From Fictibacillus phosphorivorans (lineage in GTDB: Bacteria > Bacillota > Bacilli > Bacillales > Fictibacillaceae), in assembly GCF_007673525.1 (NCBI RefSeq), contig NZ_VDZU01000001.1, forward strand, positions 2,056,177-2,120,176: a DNA stretch of 64,000 nt, written 5' to 3'. Positions 48,163-57,425 of the stretch are shown in pieces (position 1 is the stretch's first letter; each line of letters begins with the position of its first letter). The translations under genes were made by a program, and so were the position numbers. A model generated the notes under the pieces. That model saw nothing but the letters and a program-made list of their open reading frames with translations. It searched no databases and was not told where the DNA came from.

Positions 48163-49689
48163 TTATCCTTCAACGTTTACAACAACATTTTTTCCTTTTA
48201 ACCGCAGAATAAAAGGTATGAGAATCCATAGAACGGCGCAAATCAGGAAAAATGCAGATATAGGTTGTTGAACAAATACCAAAAAATCACCATTTGATGT
48301 TGTTAAAGCACGTCTCATGTTGTTTTCAATCATTGGCCCTAAAACTAAGCCGAGTACGAGAGGAGCAATAGGATAATCATTCTGTGCTAATAAATATCCA
48401 GCAAGTCCAAAGCCGATCAATAAAAACAGATCGAACGTGGTTACTTGTACAGCGTAAACACCAAAGACAGAGATAGCAATAATAATAGGCAGCAAGTATT
48501 TAGCTGGTGTTTCAATAATTTTTGCAAAAACCTTAACAAGCGGCATGTTAAGGATAAGAAGCATCAAGTTTCCGATAAACATTGAAGCGATTAGCCCCCA
48601 TGCCACGTCTGGGTGATCACTAAACAATAAAGGACCTGGCTGAACGTTATACATAATAAGAGCTCCCATAAGAATCGCTGTCGTTCCAGATCCCGGAATT
48701 CCGAGTGTTAATAATGGAATCATTGCTCCTCCTGAAGCTGCGTTGTTTGCTGACTCAGGAGCCGCAACTCCGGCAATCGCACCTTTTCCAAACTTTTCAG
48801 GATTTTTACTTATCTTCTTCTCAGCGATATATGAAAAGAAAGAAGCGAGTGTTGCGCCTGCGCCTGGTAAGACACCAATAAAGAATCCTAAAAAAGAACC
48901 TCGGGCAATGGGTCCGGCACTTTCTTTAAGGTCTGCTCTAGAAGGGATGACTCTCCCAACTTTCGCAACCTTTTCCGCGTCTTCTTCTTTATGCAGAACC
49001 GTCTTAAACACCTCACCTAATGCAAACAGACCGACAGCAACCGTTAAAAATTCAAGTCCGCCAAACAGAACAGGAATATCATAGGTGAATCGAGCAACGC
49101 CAGAAACAGCATCGATTCCGATCGTGGCGATCAAAAGTCCGGTTACGGTCATCATCCATGCCTTCGTGATTGATCCTCCCGCCAAGCCACTAACTGCGGC
49201 AAGGCCTAACAGCATTAAAGAGAAATATTCTGCAGGTCCAAATTTCAACGCAATCTCTGATAGTGGATCTGCTAATAATACCAATCCGATGATGGAAACA
49301 ATTCCGGCAAAGAAAGAACCGATTGCTGCGATCGATAATGCAGCACCTGCTCTGCCTTGCCGAGCCATTTGATAACCATCAAGTGTTGTAACAACAGATG
49401 AAGATTCACCAGGTGTGTTTAATAGAATGGATGTAGTAGATCCACCATACATAGCTCCATAGTACACACCCGCTAAAAGAATGATAGAACTTGTAGCTGC
49501 TGCAGAAGGATCCATTCCGCTAGTAAAAGTAGCTGTTACAGGAATTAAGAGTGCAACACCACTCATCGGTCCAATACCAGGTAAAACGCCTACTGCCGTT
49601 CCAATTAATACTCCGATAAAAGCAAAGAATAGATTATGTGGCTGTATCGCTGTTTGAAATCCTTGCATCAAAAAATCCATAACTCCCAT
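48163..49689 (-). CDS. tctA: Tripartite tricarboxylate transporter, large membrane subunit
   Basis: 508 residues, about 12 transmembrane helices. TctA signatures: GTAVGVLPGIGPMSGVALLIP (near residue 31), YGGSTTSILLNTPGESSSVVTTLDGYQMARQGRAGAAL and the inverted repeat FIGVLPGAGATLASFFSYIAEKKISK. It forms the ion-driven channel of the TTT system with TctB and receives substrate from TctC. AGGAGG ribosome site. 12 bases after tctB. Confidence 0.94.
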   Translation of the reverse strand: MGVMDFLMQGFQTAIQPHNLFFAFIGVLIGTAVGVLPGIGPMSGVALLIPVTATFTSGMDPSAAATSSIILLAGVYYGAMYGGSTTSILLNTPGESSSVVTTLDGYQMARQGRAGAALSIAAIGSFFAGIVSIIGLVLLADPLSEIALKFGPAEYFSLMLLGLAAVSGLAGGSITKAWMMTVTGLLIATIGIDAVSGVARFTYDIPVLFGGLEFLTVAVGLFALGEVFKTVLHKEEDAEKVAKVGRVIPSRADLKESAGPIARGSFLGFFIGVLPGAGATLASFFSYIAEKKISKNPEKFGKGAIAGVAAPESANNAASGGAMIPLLTLGIPGSGTTAILMGALIMYNVQPGPLLFSDHPDVAWGLIASMFIGNLMLLILNMPLVKVFAKIIETPAKYLLPIIIAISVFGVYAVQVTTFDLFLLIGFGLAGYLLAQNDYPIAPLVLGLVLGPMIENNMRRALTTSNGDFLVFVQQPISAFFLICAVLWILIPFILRLKGKNVVVNVEG

Positions 49690-49701
49690 TCTAAAATCCT
49701 C

Positions 49702-50163
49702 CTAACTAAACCAAATTGGCATTCCAGGCAAAGAACCTTCCAACACAACAACGAATAAGTAATAGACAAAGAATGAGAATGCCAAAGCAATGATTCCATT
49801 CTTTATCCAACTTCCTCTTTCCATAGCTTGAAAAGAAACATACAAAAATAAGAAAGTACTTAAAATATAACCTAGTGTTTCGATGAAACCTGCGTACAGA
49901 AGGCTTGCAGTTAAGATAATGATAAACCTTTTAATCTGTAAGCTTTCTTTGTTCTTTTTTTCTTTTTGTATATTTTTAAACGATTCAAGAAAGAGTTTAA
50001 CGCTAAGTAATATAAGAATAAGTCCTAAGAGAAAGGGAAAAACGTTAGGTCCGACTTCACTTCCATAAGCACTTTCCGAAATGTTGCGGCTTTCTATTAA
50101 AAAAGCTGCTCCAAGTAAAGCAAATAAGATGCTTGCATAACGATCAAATTTTCTTGTTTGCAA
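49702..50163 (-). CDS. tctB: Tripartite tricarboxylate transporter, small membrane subunit
   Basis: 153 residues with four transmembrane helices, the normal TctB (DUF1468) layout. GSEVGPNVFPFLLGLILILLS near residue 35 is the family motif. It assists TctA in the membrane. It stands between tctC and tctA; a terminator hairpin precedes it. Confidence 0.9.
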   Translation of the reverse strand: MQTRKFDRYASILFALLGAAFLIESRNISESAYGSEVGPNVFPFLLGLILILLSVKLFLESFKNIQKEKKNKESLQIKRFIIILTASLLYAGFIETLGYILSTFLFLYVSFQAMERGSWIKNGIIALAFSFFVYYLFVVVLEGSLPGMPIWFS

Positions 50164-50189
50164 AGTACTTCCCTCCTTTTTTGAAAAAA

Positions 50190-50211
50190 GGAGAAGTAAA
50201 AATACTTCTCC
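50190..50211 (-). terminator. Terminator between tctC and tctB
   Basis: GGAGAAGTA/TACTTCTCC, a perfect 9-bp stem with a 4-base loop and a T run, is placed 10 bases after tctC. Partial termination would give more binding protein than membrane subunits. Confidence 0.82.
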
Positions 50212-50220
50212 ATGTCATAT

Positions 50221-51237
50221 CTATTTGTTCATTCCTAGTGATTTCAACAAGTCTTCTACTTGTTTTTCTTGATCTTTTAAGAAGGTTTCAAATTCTTTAC
50301 CATCTTTAAATTCCGCTTCCCAACCGTTCCGCTCTAGCTCGTCCTGCCACTCTTTACTTTCATTTAATTTCTTTAATGTTTTATCCCAATATGCCACTGC
50401 ACTATCAGACATCTCTTTCGGTCCGAAGACACCTCTCCAAATCGTGAAGTCTGCATCGATTCCAGCTTCCTTAAATGTCGGAACATCTGCCAGGTCACCT
50501 TTTAATCGTTCCGTTGAAGAAATACCAAGCACTTTCACTTTCCCAGCTTTTAAATATTCACCTACCGCAGAAGCATCGGTTGCGATATAATCTGCATTGC
50601 CTCCCAATAGGGCTGCAATTGCTTCACCACCGCCATCGTATGAAACATACTTGACTGTTTTAGGATCAATGTCAGATTTGTAAGCAGGTAGAACAGCTAC
50701 TAGATGGTCCATGGATCCTGGTGCGGATCCTCCAGCTGCTGTGACAGACTTTGGATCTTTTTTAACAGCTTCCATCAATTCTTTTAGATTGTTGTATTTT
50801 GAATCTTCTTTTACAACGATTGCTCCAAAGTCTTTAGTTAATTGTGCAAGCGGTGTTGTATCCTTAAAGCCGTACGGACTATTTCCTTCTTTTTTTAAGT
50901 TATTGATCAAGATCGGCGGAGAGTTTACATAGAGTTTGTAATCATCTTTCTTATGCTGTGTCGCAAATTCTGCAAGATAGGCAGCTCCACCTCCTCCAGG
51001 TTTGTTTTCAACAGTCATCGTTTGGTCAACTGTTTTCGTTTCACCTAAAATTTTGGTCAACGAACGTGCAGTAAGATCCCAACCACCTCCAGCACCCGAT
51101 GGAGCAACTACAGTTAATGGTTTTTTCGGATAATCAGATTCTCCTGCATTTGAACCTGAGCCTCCGGAACTACAAGCTGTAAGTGAAGAAAGTATGACGC
51201 CTGCTACAAGCCATTTTTTCCATTTCTTCGTTTTCAT
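50221..51237 (-). CDS. tctC: Tripartite tricarboxylate transporter, substrate-binding lipoprotein
   Basis: 338 residues. Lipoprotein signal with lipobox LTAC (Cys22). The Bug-type receptor fold follows: YPKKPLTVVAPSGAGGGWDLTAR (the conserved start with the substrate loop), AAGGSAPGSMDHLVA and GGGEAIAALLGGNADY. It binds citrate or another carboxylate outside the membrane and hands it to TctA. First gene of the operon, with a full-consensus cre site 20-37 bases upstream. Confidence 0.93.
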   Translation of the reverse strand: MKTKKWKKWLVAGVILSSLTACSSGGSGSNAGESDYPKKPLTVVAPSGAGGGWDLTARSLTKILGETKTVDQTMTVENKPGGGGAAYLAEFATQHKKDDYKLYVNSPPILINNLKKEGNSPYGFKDTTPLAQLTKDFGAIVVKEDSKYNNLKELMEAVKKDPKSVTAAGGSAPGSMDHLVAVLPAYKSDIDPKTVKYVSYDGGGEAIAALLGGNADYIATDASAVGEYLKAGKVKVLGISSTERLKGDLADVPTFKEAGIDADFTIWRGVFGPKEMSDSAVAYWDKTLKKLNESKEWQDELERNGWEAEFKDGKEFETFLKDQEKQVEDLLKSLGMNK

Positions 51238-51256
51238 TATTCAAATCCCCCTCTTT

Positions 51257-51274
51257 AATGATAGCGCTTTCATT
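51257..51274 (-). promoter_or_regulatory. CcpA-binding (cre) site before tctC
   Basis: AATGAAAGCGCTATCATT on the minus strand contains ATGAAAGCGCTATCA, which matches the cre consensus WTGNAANCGNWWNCA at every defined position. It lies between promoter region and ribosome site, so bound CcpA would block transcription. Confidence 0.85.
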
Positions 51275-51363
51275 TGCTTTTCATTATCCTACCATTCACA
51301 ATTTTAAATGGAAGTTTAACCGCATAAAATGCATTTTGTTCATATTGTTCACGCAAAAAAAAA

Positions 51364-51388
51364 GACCACTAAAAGTATCTTAGTGATC
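51364..51388 (-). terminator. Terminator of speD
   Basis: GATCACTAA/TTAGTGGTC stem (one G-U pair) followed by nine T on the minus strand. Confidence 0.82.
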
Positions 51389-51405
51389 CGTTCATCTATA
51401 AGGTA

Positions 51406-52224
51406 TTAACGTCTAGAAGAATTAATATTTCTTCCGTAAAAAATCTCGTCCATTTCTGCATTTATCAACCCTGTGATGTGTTCTTGAGTTTCACTATCAA
51501 TTTCATCCTTGGTATAACCGAAAAGATAGTTATTCAGTTCAAAATTCTTTAATTTGCACTTCGTATGAAAAATATTCTCCTGATAAATATTTGTATCTAT
51601 CATTGTATACGCCTTTTTAATATCTGAAGAAAGATAGTTTTGTATTGAATTGATGTCATGATCAATAAACAGCTTGTGACCTTTTATATCTCGTGTAAAT
51701 CCTCTAACCCGATAATCCATCGTCACAATATCCATATCAAATGAGTTAATCAGATGGTTAAGTGCTTTTAGCGGTGAAATTTCTCCACAAGTAGAAACAT
51801 CGATATCAGCTCTAAACGTACTGATTCCTTCTTCAGGATGAAACTCAGGATATGTATGAACGGTTAAGTGACTTTTATCAAGCTGCATCACAACAGACTC
51901 TGGCATTGCTGTAGAATTTTCATCAAATGTATCAGTTGGTACTTCAACAATAGGACCTTCCGAGACAAGTACAGTAACACTGGCTCCTTGAGGCACATAA
52001 TCTTGTTTGGCTATATTTAGCACATGAGCTCCAATCGTATCGGAAACAGTTTGCAAAATATTCGTTAGCCTTTCCGCGTTGTATTGTTCATCAATATACT
52101 CAAGATAAGCTTCCCGCTCTTCTCTCGTTTTCGTATAACAAACGTCATACAGATTAAAGCTAAGCGATTTAGTAAGATTATTGAACCCATGTAATGTTAT
52201 ACGTTGATCTGGTGAGATAGACAT
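51406..52224 (-). CDS. speD: S-adenosylmethionine decarboxylase proenzyme, Escherichia (class 1A) type
   Basis: 272 residues. The proenzyme cuts itself at Lys117-Ser118 ([14 protein letters not shown]) so that Ser118 becomes the pyruvoyl group. [20 protein letters not shown] and [14 protein letters not shown] (Cys146) follow closely the enterobacterial enzyme (264 residues), not the short SpeH of Bacillus subtilis (about 126). It makes decarboxylated SAM for spermidine. No speE is next to it. The start ATG lacks a canonical ribosome site (AAGGGGAATC). Confidence 0.92.
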   Translation of the reverse strand: MSISPDQRITLHGFNNLTKSLSFNLYDVCYTKTREEREAYLEYIDEQYNAERLTNILQTVSDTIGAHVLNIAKQDYVPQGASVTVLVSEGPIVEVPTDTFDENSTAMPESVVMQLDKSHLTVHTYPEFHPEEGISTFRADIDVSTCGEISPLKALNHLINSFDMDIVTMDYRVRGFTRDIKGHKLFIDHDINSIQNYLSSDIKKAYTMIDTNIYQENIFHTKCKLKNFELNNYLFGYTKDEIDSETQEHITGLINAEMDEIFYGRNINSSRR

Positions 52225-52389
52225 ATGTTAGATTCCCCTTATGTTTAGACATTCAATATTCATTTCAACGATGGAAATATATCTATAATACCCATTTAAA
52301 CGACTTAAAAAACGGTTTGAGATTGAAATGGCATCAACAGCACTTTAAGATGGTTTGTTTCTGGCTGTAAATTAAGTATTTAATTAGTG

Positions 52390-52494
52390 AATCCAAAAGT
52401 TTTGACACTCAATCCACAAGTTTCGGGTGTGAATCCAAAAGTTTCTTACATCAATCCACGAGTTTTTGCTGTTTATCCGCGAGTTTACATTCCT
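52390..52494. repeat. Five tandem units with a 21-base period
   Basis: Units start at 52390, 52411, 52432, 52453 and 52474. Each begins with a conserved 13-base core (AATCCAMRAGTTT; the last two units read AATCCACGAGTTT and TATCCGCGAGTTT), followed by 8 variable bases. The frame stays open and would read N-P-K/Q/R-V every 7 residues, but no ribosome site precedes it. It lies upstream of speD and after the terminator of the MFS gene. Confidence 0.85.
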
Positions 52495-52545
52495 CGACAC
52501 TTATCGACACACGCGATTCAGCTTGAACTAACACGAAACATAAAA

Positions 52546-52585
52546 AAAGATCCTCAAAAGCTTAGGATAGCTTTTGAGGATCTTT
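52546..52585 (-). terminator. Terminator of the MFS gene
   Basis: A perfect 16-bp stem AAAGATCCTCAAAAGC/GCTTTTGAGGATCTTT with an 8-base loop and T run, 5 bases after the MFS stop. Confidence 0.93.
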
Positions 52586-52589
52586 ACAT

Positions 52590-53840
52590 TTAGGCTTTCT
52601 CGACTTCTGTCACTGGAACAACCTTTTGGCGAATAAGTGGTAGCATCGTTAATATACCAATTGCAAATAGAAGTGCTGCCCCTTCAAACATCAATACAAG
52701 TGAAAATGTTTCTTTTAGCCAACCGGTAATAGACATCGTGAGAACCATCGCACCCATAAATAATGGATTTAATATTCCGTTCACACGGCCGATGAATTTA
52801 GCCTCTGTATTTTGGAGAATAAGTGTATTGATACCAATATGAACGCATGGCATGAATAGACCACTTATGAACTCGGCAGATAAGGTTAACCAGAAATGTT
52901 CGGAGAATCCCATAATCATAAATCCAATCGCACTTGCTCCCATTCCTAGAGCCAATAATAACTGTGGCTTTACTTTGCTCGCGATACCGATGGTTAAACC
53001 TCCACCTAGTATCATTCCAGTACCGAAAGCGGCCATGAGCCATTGAAGTTCCTCTTTTGGAAGACCAAGTTGCTCTGTAACTAAGAAAACGGTTAACGGC
53101 TGTGTTAAGCCTAGAGCTAATCCGGCTACGGCGAAACATGCACCTAGTAAAGTTAAAGAACGTCTGTTGAGCACATAGCTGAAACCTTCTTTCATCTCTA
53201 ACCAAATGGATGGTTTCTCTTCCGTTTTTTCTACTTCTTCATCAGGAGGAAGTAATAGAAGAATTACGGCAGACAATACGAACGCGATTCCCATGATTGC
53301 AATCGCAGCTGTAATTCCAAATTGCTGGTATACGTAAGTACCTAGAATTGGTCCTAGAATCATAAATACAGCAAAAAGTGTTTGATACATTGACATCCCT
53401 AACTGAACCATCTCCTCAGGTACATGTATCTTAAATAACTTCATACCTGATGGCTGAGAAAATTGAGACAAAATCGATGAAACGAGTGTTGCAAAGAATA
53501 TGACTTTCCAGCTTCCAAAAAGCAACGTTAATAATACGACAAAGATAGATACAGCGCTTAATAGATCACACCAAATCATCGTCTTTTTGGGTTTCCATCT
53601 ATCAGCGAATGTTCCTCCAATGAAAGAAAACAAAAAGATTGGAGCGAATTCTGCTACAGATATTAAAGATACCGCGATTGGATTTTCGTTCGTTTTTTCT
53701 ATCACGTACAATAGAATCGAATAGTTACGAACCCATATCCCTATCTGTAAAAAGAGTACCGAAAAAAGAATGGTACGAATTACTTTGTTTTGAAAAAGCA
53801 TACCCATTGTGATCTTGGGTTTGTTTTGATCTTGTTCCAC
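52590..53840 (-). CDS. MFS transporter (drug-efflux-like)
   Basis: 416 residues with 12 predicted helices and the MFS motif GGTFADRWKPKKTM between helices 2 and 3. The charged central loop (PPDEEVEKTEEKP) splits two six-helix halves. It resembles MFS_3/enterobactin-exporter-like and macrolide-efflux-like proteins. The substrate is unknown. I take GTG 53840 as start, as GGGGGA lies 9 bases upstream; the open frame continues to 53900 but would run into the preceding gene by 31 bases. Confidence 0.85.
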   Translation of the reverse strand: MEQDQNKPKITMGMLFQNKVIRTILFSVLFLQIGIWVRNYSILLYVIEKTNENPIAVSLISVAEFAPIFLFSFIGGTFADRWKPKKTMIWCDLLSAVSIFVVLLTLLFGSWKVIFFATLVSSILSQFSQPSGMKLFKIHVPEEMVQLGMSMYQTLFAVFMILGPILGTYVYQQFGITAAIAIMGIAFVLSAVILLLLPPDEEVEKTEEKPSIWLEMKEGFSYVLNRRSLTLLGACFAVAGLALGLTQPLTVFLVTEQLGLPKEELQWLMAAFGTGMILGGGLTIGIASKVKPQLLLALGMGASAIGFMIMGFSEHFWLTLSAEFISGLFMPCVHIGINTLILQNTEAKFIGRVNGILNPLFMGAMVLTMSITGWLKETFSLVLMFEGAALLFAIGILTMLPLIRQKVVPVTEVEKA

Positions 53841-53869
53841 TTTATTAATCCCCCTTATTCGAAGAGACG

Positions 53870-56800
53870 TTATTTCCACTCTCCAAACCAATGTTTCCAT
53901 TTATTTAAAATTATATCCTTTAATGGCGGAGAATCAATTCCTTTTTGTTTCTTAAATTCATTATAACTAGCAAAACCTATGAGAAGGATACCTGTTAATA
54001 ATAAGTATACCCACCATGGCATGTTCCCCCAATATGGGCGAGTTTGAACCAAGACATTCAGAAGTAGTACGATCAATCCAGTAAAGAAATAACTTTTTTG
54101 TTTTGAGATGAATCCATAAATGATACTAGCAAATGATAATGAACCAAGGATAATCGCATCCATGACTTGATAGCTCTCTATCGCATCGATCATCAATGTT
54201 ATCCCTATTACACCAAGTAACACATATTGAACCAGATTAGCTAGATGGTCCGAAATGTCCCACATTTTTCTTGTGATCACATAACTTAATAAGATCCAAG
54301 GCAGTACAATAAGTTCAGTCTGAATAATCTCTGGGATATCAAATTGATCAAGAAGTGAATAATAAGAAAACAGGACAAGTATGCTAGAACACGTTTGGAG
54401 TATTCTCTTTCCGATCAAAACATTCAAGAATCTATTTCCTTGAACGTAAAAAAGAATAGCAAGTATGAATAGACCAATCGTTGTTAACATATTCTCCGAT
54501 CGCACCAATCCTGTGAGTACATGAATCAATCCAAAAGCTGCAAAAAAATCAAATTGAACATAATCAGAATCACTGTATAGCTTTTTAAAGAAATACATAC
54601 CTGCCAGTGATATCAGTATGCCTGAGATGAACCAAGCAATTGAATACATTTCAGCGGCTATTCGATTTATCAACAGCCATTCTTCTAAATCGATCATTAA
54701 ATAGATCAACATGATTACTGATGCGTATTTCCAGTACCGTTTTAACGATTGGTAGAACACTATAAACCCGATTAGTGCTGCTGCATGAATTATAAGAAAT
54801 ACCTCATCAGATCCTCTAATCGTTATATACTCTCCTAAGAAAATGACGGAAAAAGGTACAAGGAAAAATCGTAATCGAGTTTTCCATTGATTATTTAAAA
54901 TAAAATAAAACCCTGCTAGAAGAATGCTATAAAGAACAGGTCCCTCATTTGTCAGCCATCCGTTAATTAAGTAATGAAAACCAATAGCTAAAAATATCAA
55001 ACTAGCATAAAGATTGTACCTAATTTCGTATTCTTTTTGAGCACGGTATACGTATATTCCATAAAGGATCGCAAGTAAAATGAACGGAACGGGTGAAGTT
55101 GTTATGAGTAAAGCATAAAAACCTATGTTTAAGGTGATTAAGTGCGATATAGCTTTCGTTGGATAATCACTGATTGAATCGAGTTTTTGGAATACCTCGC
55201 TACTCATTAATAACATAAAGGAAATGAGGATGAACGCATAAACGGATTCCTCAGTACCTAATGTAAATCCAAGTAGTTCCGCTAAATAAATCAATGCAAA
55301 GAATAATGCAATCTGTATACCAGAGAACCCAATCGACCAATTAAAATGTTTAGTGAAAAACCATAACACTATCATTAGGAAAATGGACGATGAAATTTTT
55401 AGCCACGTAAAATTACCTTCTACTAAGATGACCAAAAAATTCAGAGTCGTCGTTATGGTTGTAATTGAAATAAATGAAGTTGCAAGCAGTTTCTGCTTTC
55501 TTTGCCAAAGATAGATAATTAAAGTAACGACACTTCCGAGAAGTAAAGAATATGATAATGTCGGTGATGGCAAGAACTTCATCCCCAACAAACAGAAAGC
55601 AAAAAAAGTAAAAATCGGTACAAGCCAGGTGGCTAACATTCTTTCTTTTCCATTCTCAATTAAGAAATGACGAACAGAAAGTATGATTAAAATGACGGAA
55701 ATCATACTTCCTTGGCCATAATGAGCGAGCTCCAAGGACACGAGGAAACTTATAAGTAATCCTCCACCGCCGACTAATAGACTTGCTCTCTTTAGTGGTT
55801 TGAGATACTGTCCGATAGAATAAGCTAATGCGCTTGAGATACCGATTGCAAGTGTCCAATAATCTTCAAAGCGATCACCGGTCACATGATACACTTCCAT
55901 AAACGCACAGAAAAGGTAGAACGGTGCCAAATATTTAAAGAAAGAAAACGTAGAATTGTAGCTTAAGAATATAAAGTTACCAGCTAAAACAAGATACCCT
56001 AATAACAACCACACACTGCCTTCTCCTACAGACAATAACACACCTTCAACGGTTATATATAAGAAAGCAAATATAGAGATTACTCCATTAGCAAGCTGGT
56101 AGTATTTTTTTAATACTGTATCTGAAAAATTAGCAACCACCACTAATATGAGGGGTATAAGTACGATCAAAAACAAACGATATTCTATTAATAGAGAGTT
56201 TTGAATCAATTGATAAAGACCGTACGTGATAAAACCGATAAAGAAAAGTTCATATTCTTTTCTTTGATTGACCATTCTCATCGATAAATATAATACGGCA
56301 GTTAAGATGATATTGAAGCTTTGATAAAGTTGATTTTCAAATAGAATTAATATGAACAGCGTCGATAGAATCAAGTTAACTTGTATAAACAAAGGCAAGA
56401 TTTGAAGAAATATAGATTGCTTTCCTTTTTTGAAATGATACAAAGAAATAAATCCTACATTTCCTAATGCATAAGCGAAATAAAAAGCTTCCTTTGTTAA
56501 GCCCAACGAAAGGATTAAATACGCATACCCAATTGCGATAGCAACATAAGTAAGCCAGCTGAATAACTTGGATTTAAAGTACATACCAAAATAATAATAG
56601 ATAGGGGTACAGACGACAGTCGTCATAACGCCTAATATATATCTTCCCTCGCCATAAAAACTGAGCCAACTCCCAAACAATTCAAAATAACCTGCCGAGA
56701 GTACGGTAATTGGAATAAACAAAGCAAACAGAACAAAGAACGTAAACGCCGTTTTTCTAATCTGAAGTATTTTTTCAGAAAGTACGCCAAGACCACCAAA

Positions 56801-57190
56801 TAATAAGGCGATCCCTCCAACTAACATTGTTTTTGTAATCGAACTGAACACATCCCAGTTGCTTGTAGCTAGAGTAAGTCCTCCTAATAAAAGCAGAATC
56901 ACACCCGCTGCCATTATAGTTGTAATATTTCTTTCTCTTCTCTGTTCAGGTGTGATTTCCACTTTCGGCTTTGTTGGTGGAGAAGTTATTGTTTTTACTG
57001 GCTGTGGATTTTGTTTAGGTTCATCATTCGTAACTTCTGCTGTATGTAAAATCGATTCATTGATTTCTTTATTTCTAACATCTTCTCTATATCTGTAATA
57101 GCCATCAAGCACGTTTAAATAATCCTTCTTTTTTACATACCCTCCTTCTCTTAATTCGTTTAGATCTTTAATGAATCTGGACTGGTCCAT
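53870..57190 (-). CDS. Giant polytopic membrane protein (1106 residues), unknown function
   Basis: 1106 residues. The first 90 are soluble: a helical DLNELREGGYVKKKDYLNVLDGYYRY segment, then a Pro/Thr-rich linker. From residue 93 on nearly everything is membrane: roughly 30 or more hydrophobic segments with very short loops. ATSNWDVFSSITKTMLVGG recalls DUF2157-type membrane proteins. There are no motifs of known transporters, polymerases or glycosyltransferases. It stands 30 bases before the MFS gene and may be cotranscribed. I cannot assign a role. Confidence 0.8.
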   Translation of the reverse strand: MDQSRFIKDLNELREGGYVKKKDYLNVLDGYYRYREDVRNKEINESILHTAEVTNDEPKQNPQPVKTITSPPTKPKVEITPEQRRERNITTIMAAGVILLLLGGLTLATSNWDVFSSITKTMLVGGIALLFGGLGVLSEKILQIRKTAFTFFVLFALFIPITVLSAGYFELFGSWLSFYGEGRYILGVMTTVVCTPIYYYFGMYFKSKLFSWLTYVAIAIGYAYLILSLGLTKEAFYFAYALGNVGFISLYHFKKGKQSIFLQILPLFIQVNLILSTLFILILFENQLYQSFNIILTAVLYLSMRMVNQRKEYELFFIGFITYGLYQLIQNSLLIEYRLFLIVLIPLILVVVANFSDTVLKKYYQLANGVISIFAFLYITVEGVLLSVGEGSVWLLLGYLVLAGNFIFLSYNSTFSFFKYLAPFYLFCAFMEVYHVTGDRFEDYWTLAIGISSALAYSIGQYLKPLKRASLLVGGGGLLISFLVSLELAHYGQGSMISVILIILSVRHFLIENGKERMLATWLVPIFTFFAFCLLGMKFLPSPTLSYSLLLGSVVTLIIYLWQRKQKLLATSFISITTITTTLNFLVILVEGNFTWLKISSSIFLMIVLWFFTKHFNWSIGFSGIQIALFFALIYLAELLGFTLGTEESVYAFILISFMLLMSSEVFQKLDSISDYPTKAISHLITLNIGFYALLITTSPVPFILLAILYGIYVYRAQKEYEIRYNLYASLIFLAIGFHYLINGWLTNEGPVLYSILLAGFYFILNNQWKTRLRFFLVPFSVIFLGEYITIRGSDEVFLIIHAAALIGFIVFYQSLKRYWKYASVIMLIYLMIDLEEWLLINRIAAEMYSIAWFISGILISLAGMYFFKKLYSDSDYVQFDFFAAFGLIHVLTGLVRSENMLTTIGLFILAILFYVQGNRFLNVLIGKRILQTCSSILVLFSYYSLLDQFDIPEIIQTELIVLPWILLSYVITRKMWDISDHLANLVQYVLLGVIGITLMIDAIESYQVMDAIILGSLSFASIIYGFISKQKSYFFTGLIVLLLNVLVQTRPYWGNMPWWVYLLLTGILLIGFASYNEFKKQKGIDSPPLKDIILNKWKHWFGEWK

Positions 57191-57239
57191 TATACGGCCC
57201 CCTAATCTTCTCCTTTGTTGAATGTATGTAACATAAAGA

Positions 57240-57266
57240 AAAGAGATAACATGTAGTTACCTCTTT
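57240..57266 (-). promoter_or_regulatory. Leader hairpin upstream of the giant membrane protein gene
   Basis: AAAGAGGTAAC/GTTATCTCTTT (one mismatch) with a 5-base loop and a weak T-rich end lies 50 bases before the ATG on the minus strand. It could be an attenuator. The rest of the 235-base gap up to 57425 holds nothing else I can identify except the downstream ribosome site. Confidence 0.35.
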
Positions 57267-57425
57267 CTTAACTTCTGTATCAACGTCATAATTTTACATT
57301 AATTACCTTTATGTGTCACTAACAACTACTAGTGAAAAAGTTCTCCTCACACCCTTTTCTTTCTCATCATACTCTGTATTACATCACGAAAGGGCTAAAT
57401 ACCCATTTCAAGGGGAGGAATACAG

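Noticed and set aside
52390..52494. CRISPR-like array
   Set aside because: The period is only 21 bases with 8-base spacers, and no cas genes are present.
52387..52593. Open frame of 68 codons across the 21-base repeat (N-P-K/Q/R-V every seven residues)
   Set aside because: GTG start without ribosome site, runs through the MFS terminator, and the conserved core is better explained as a DNA repeat.
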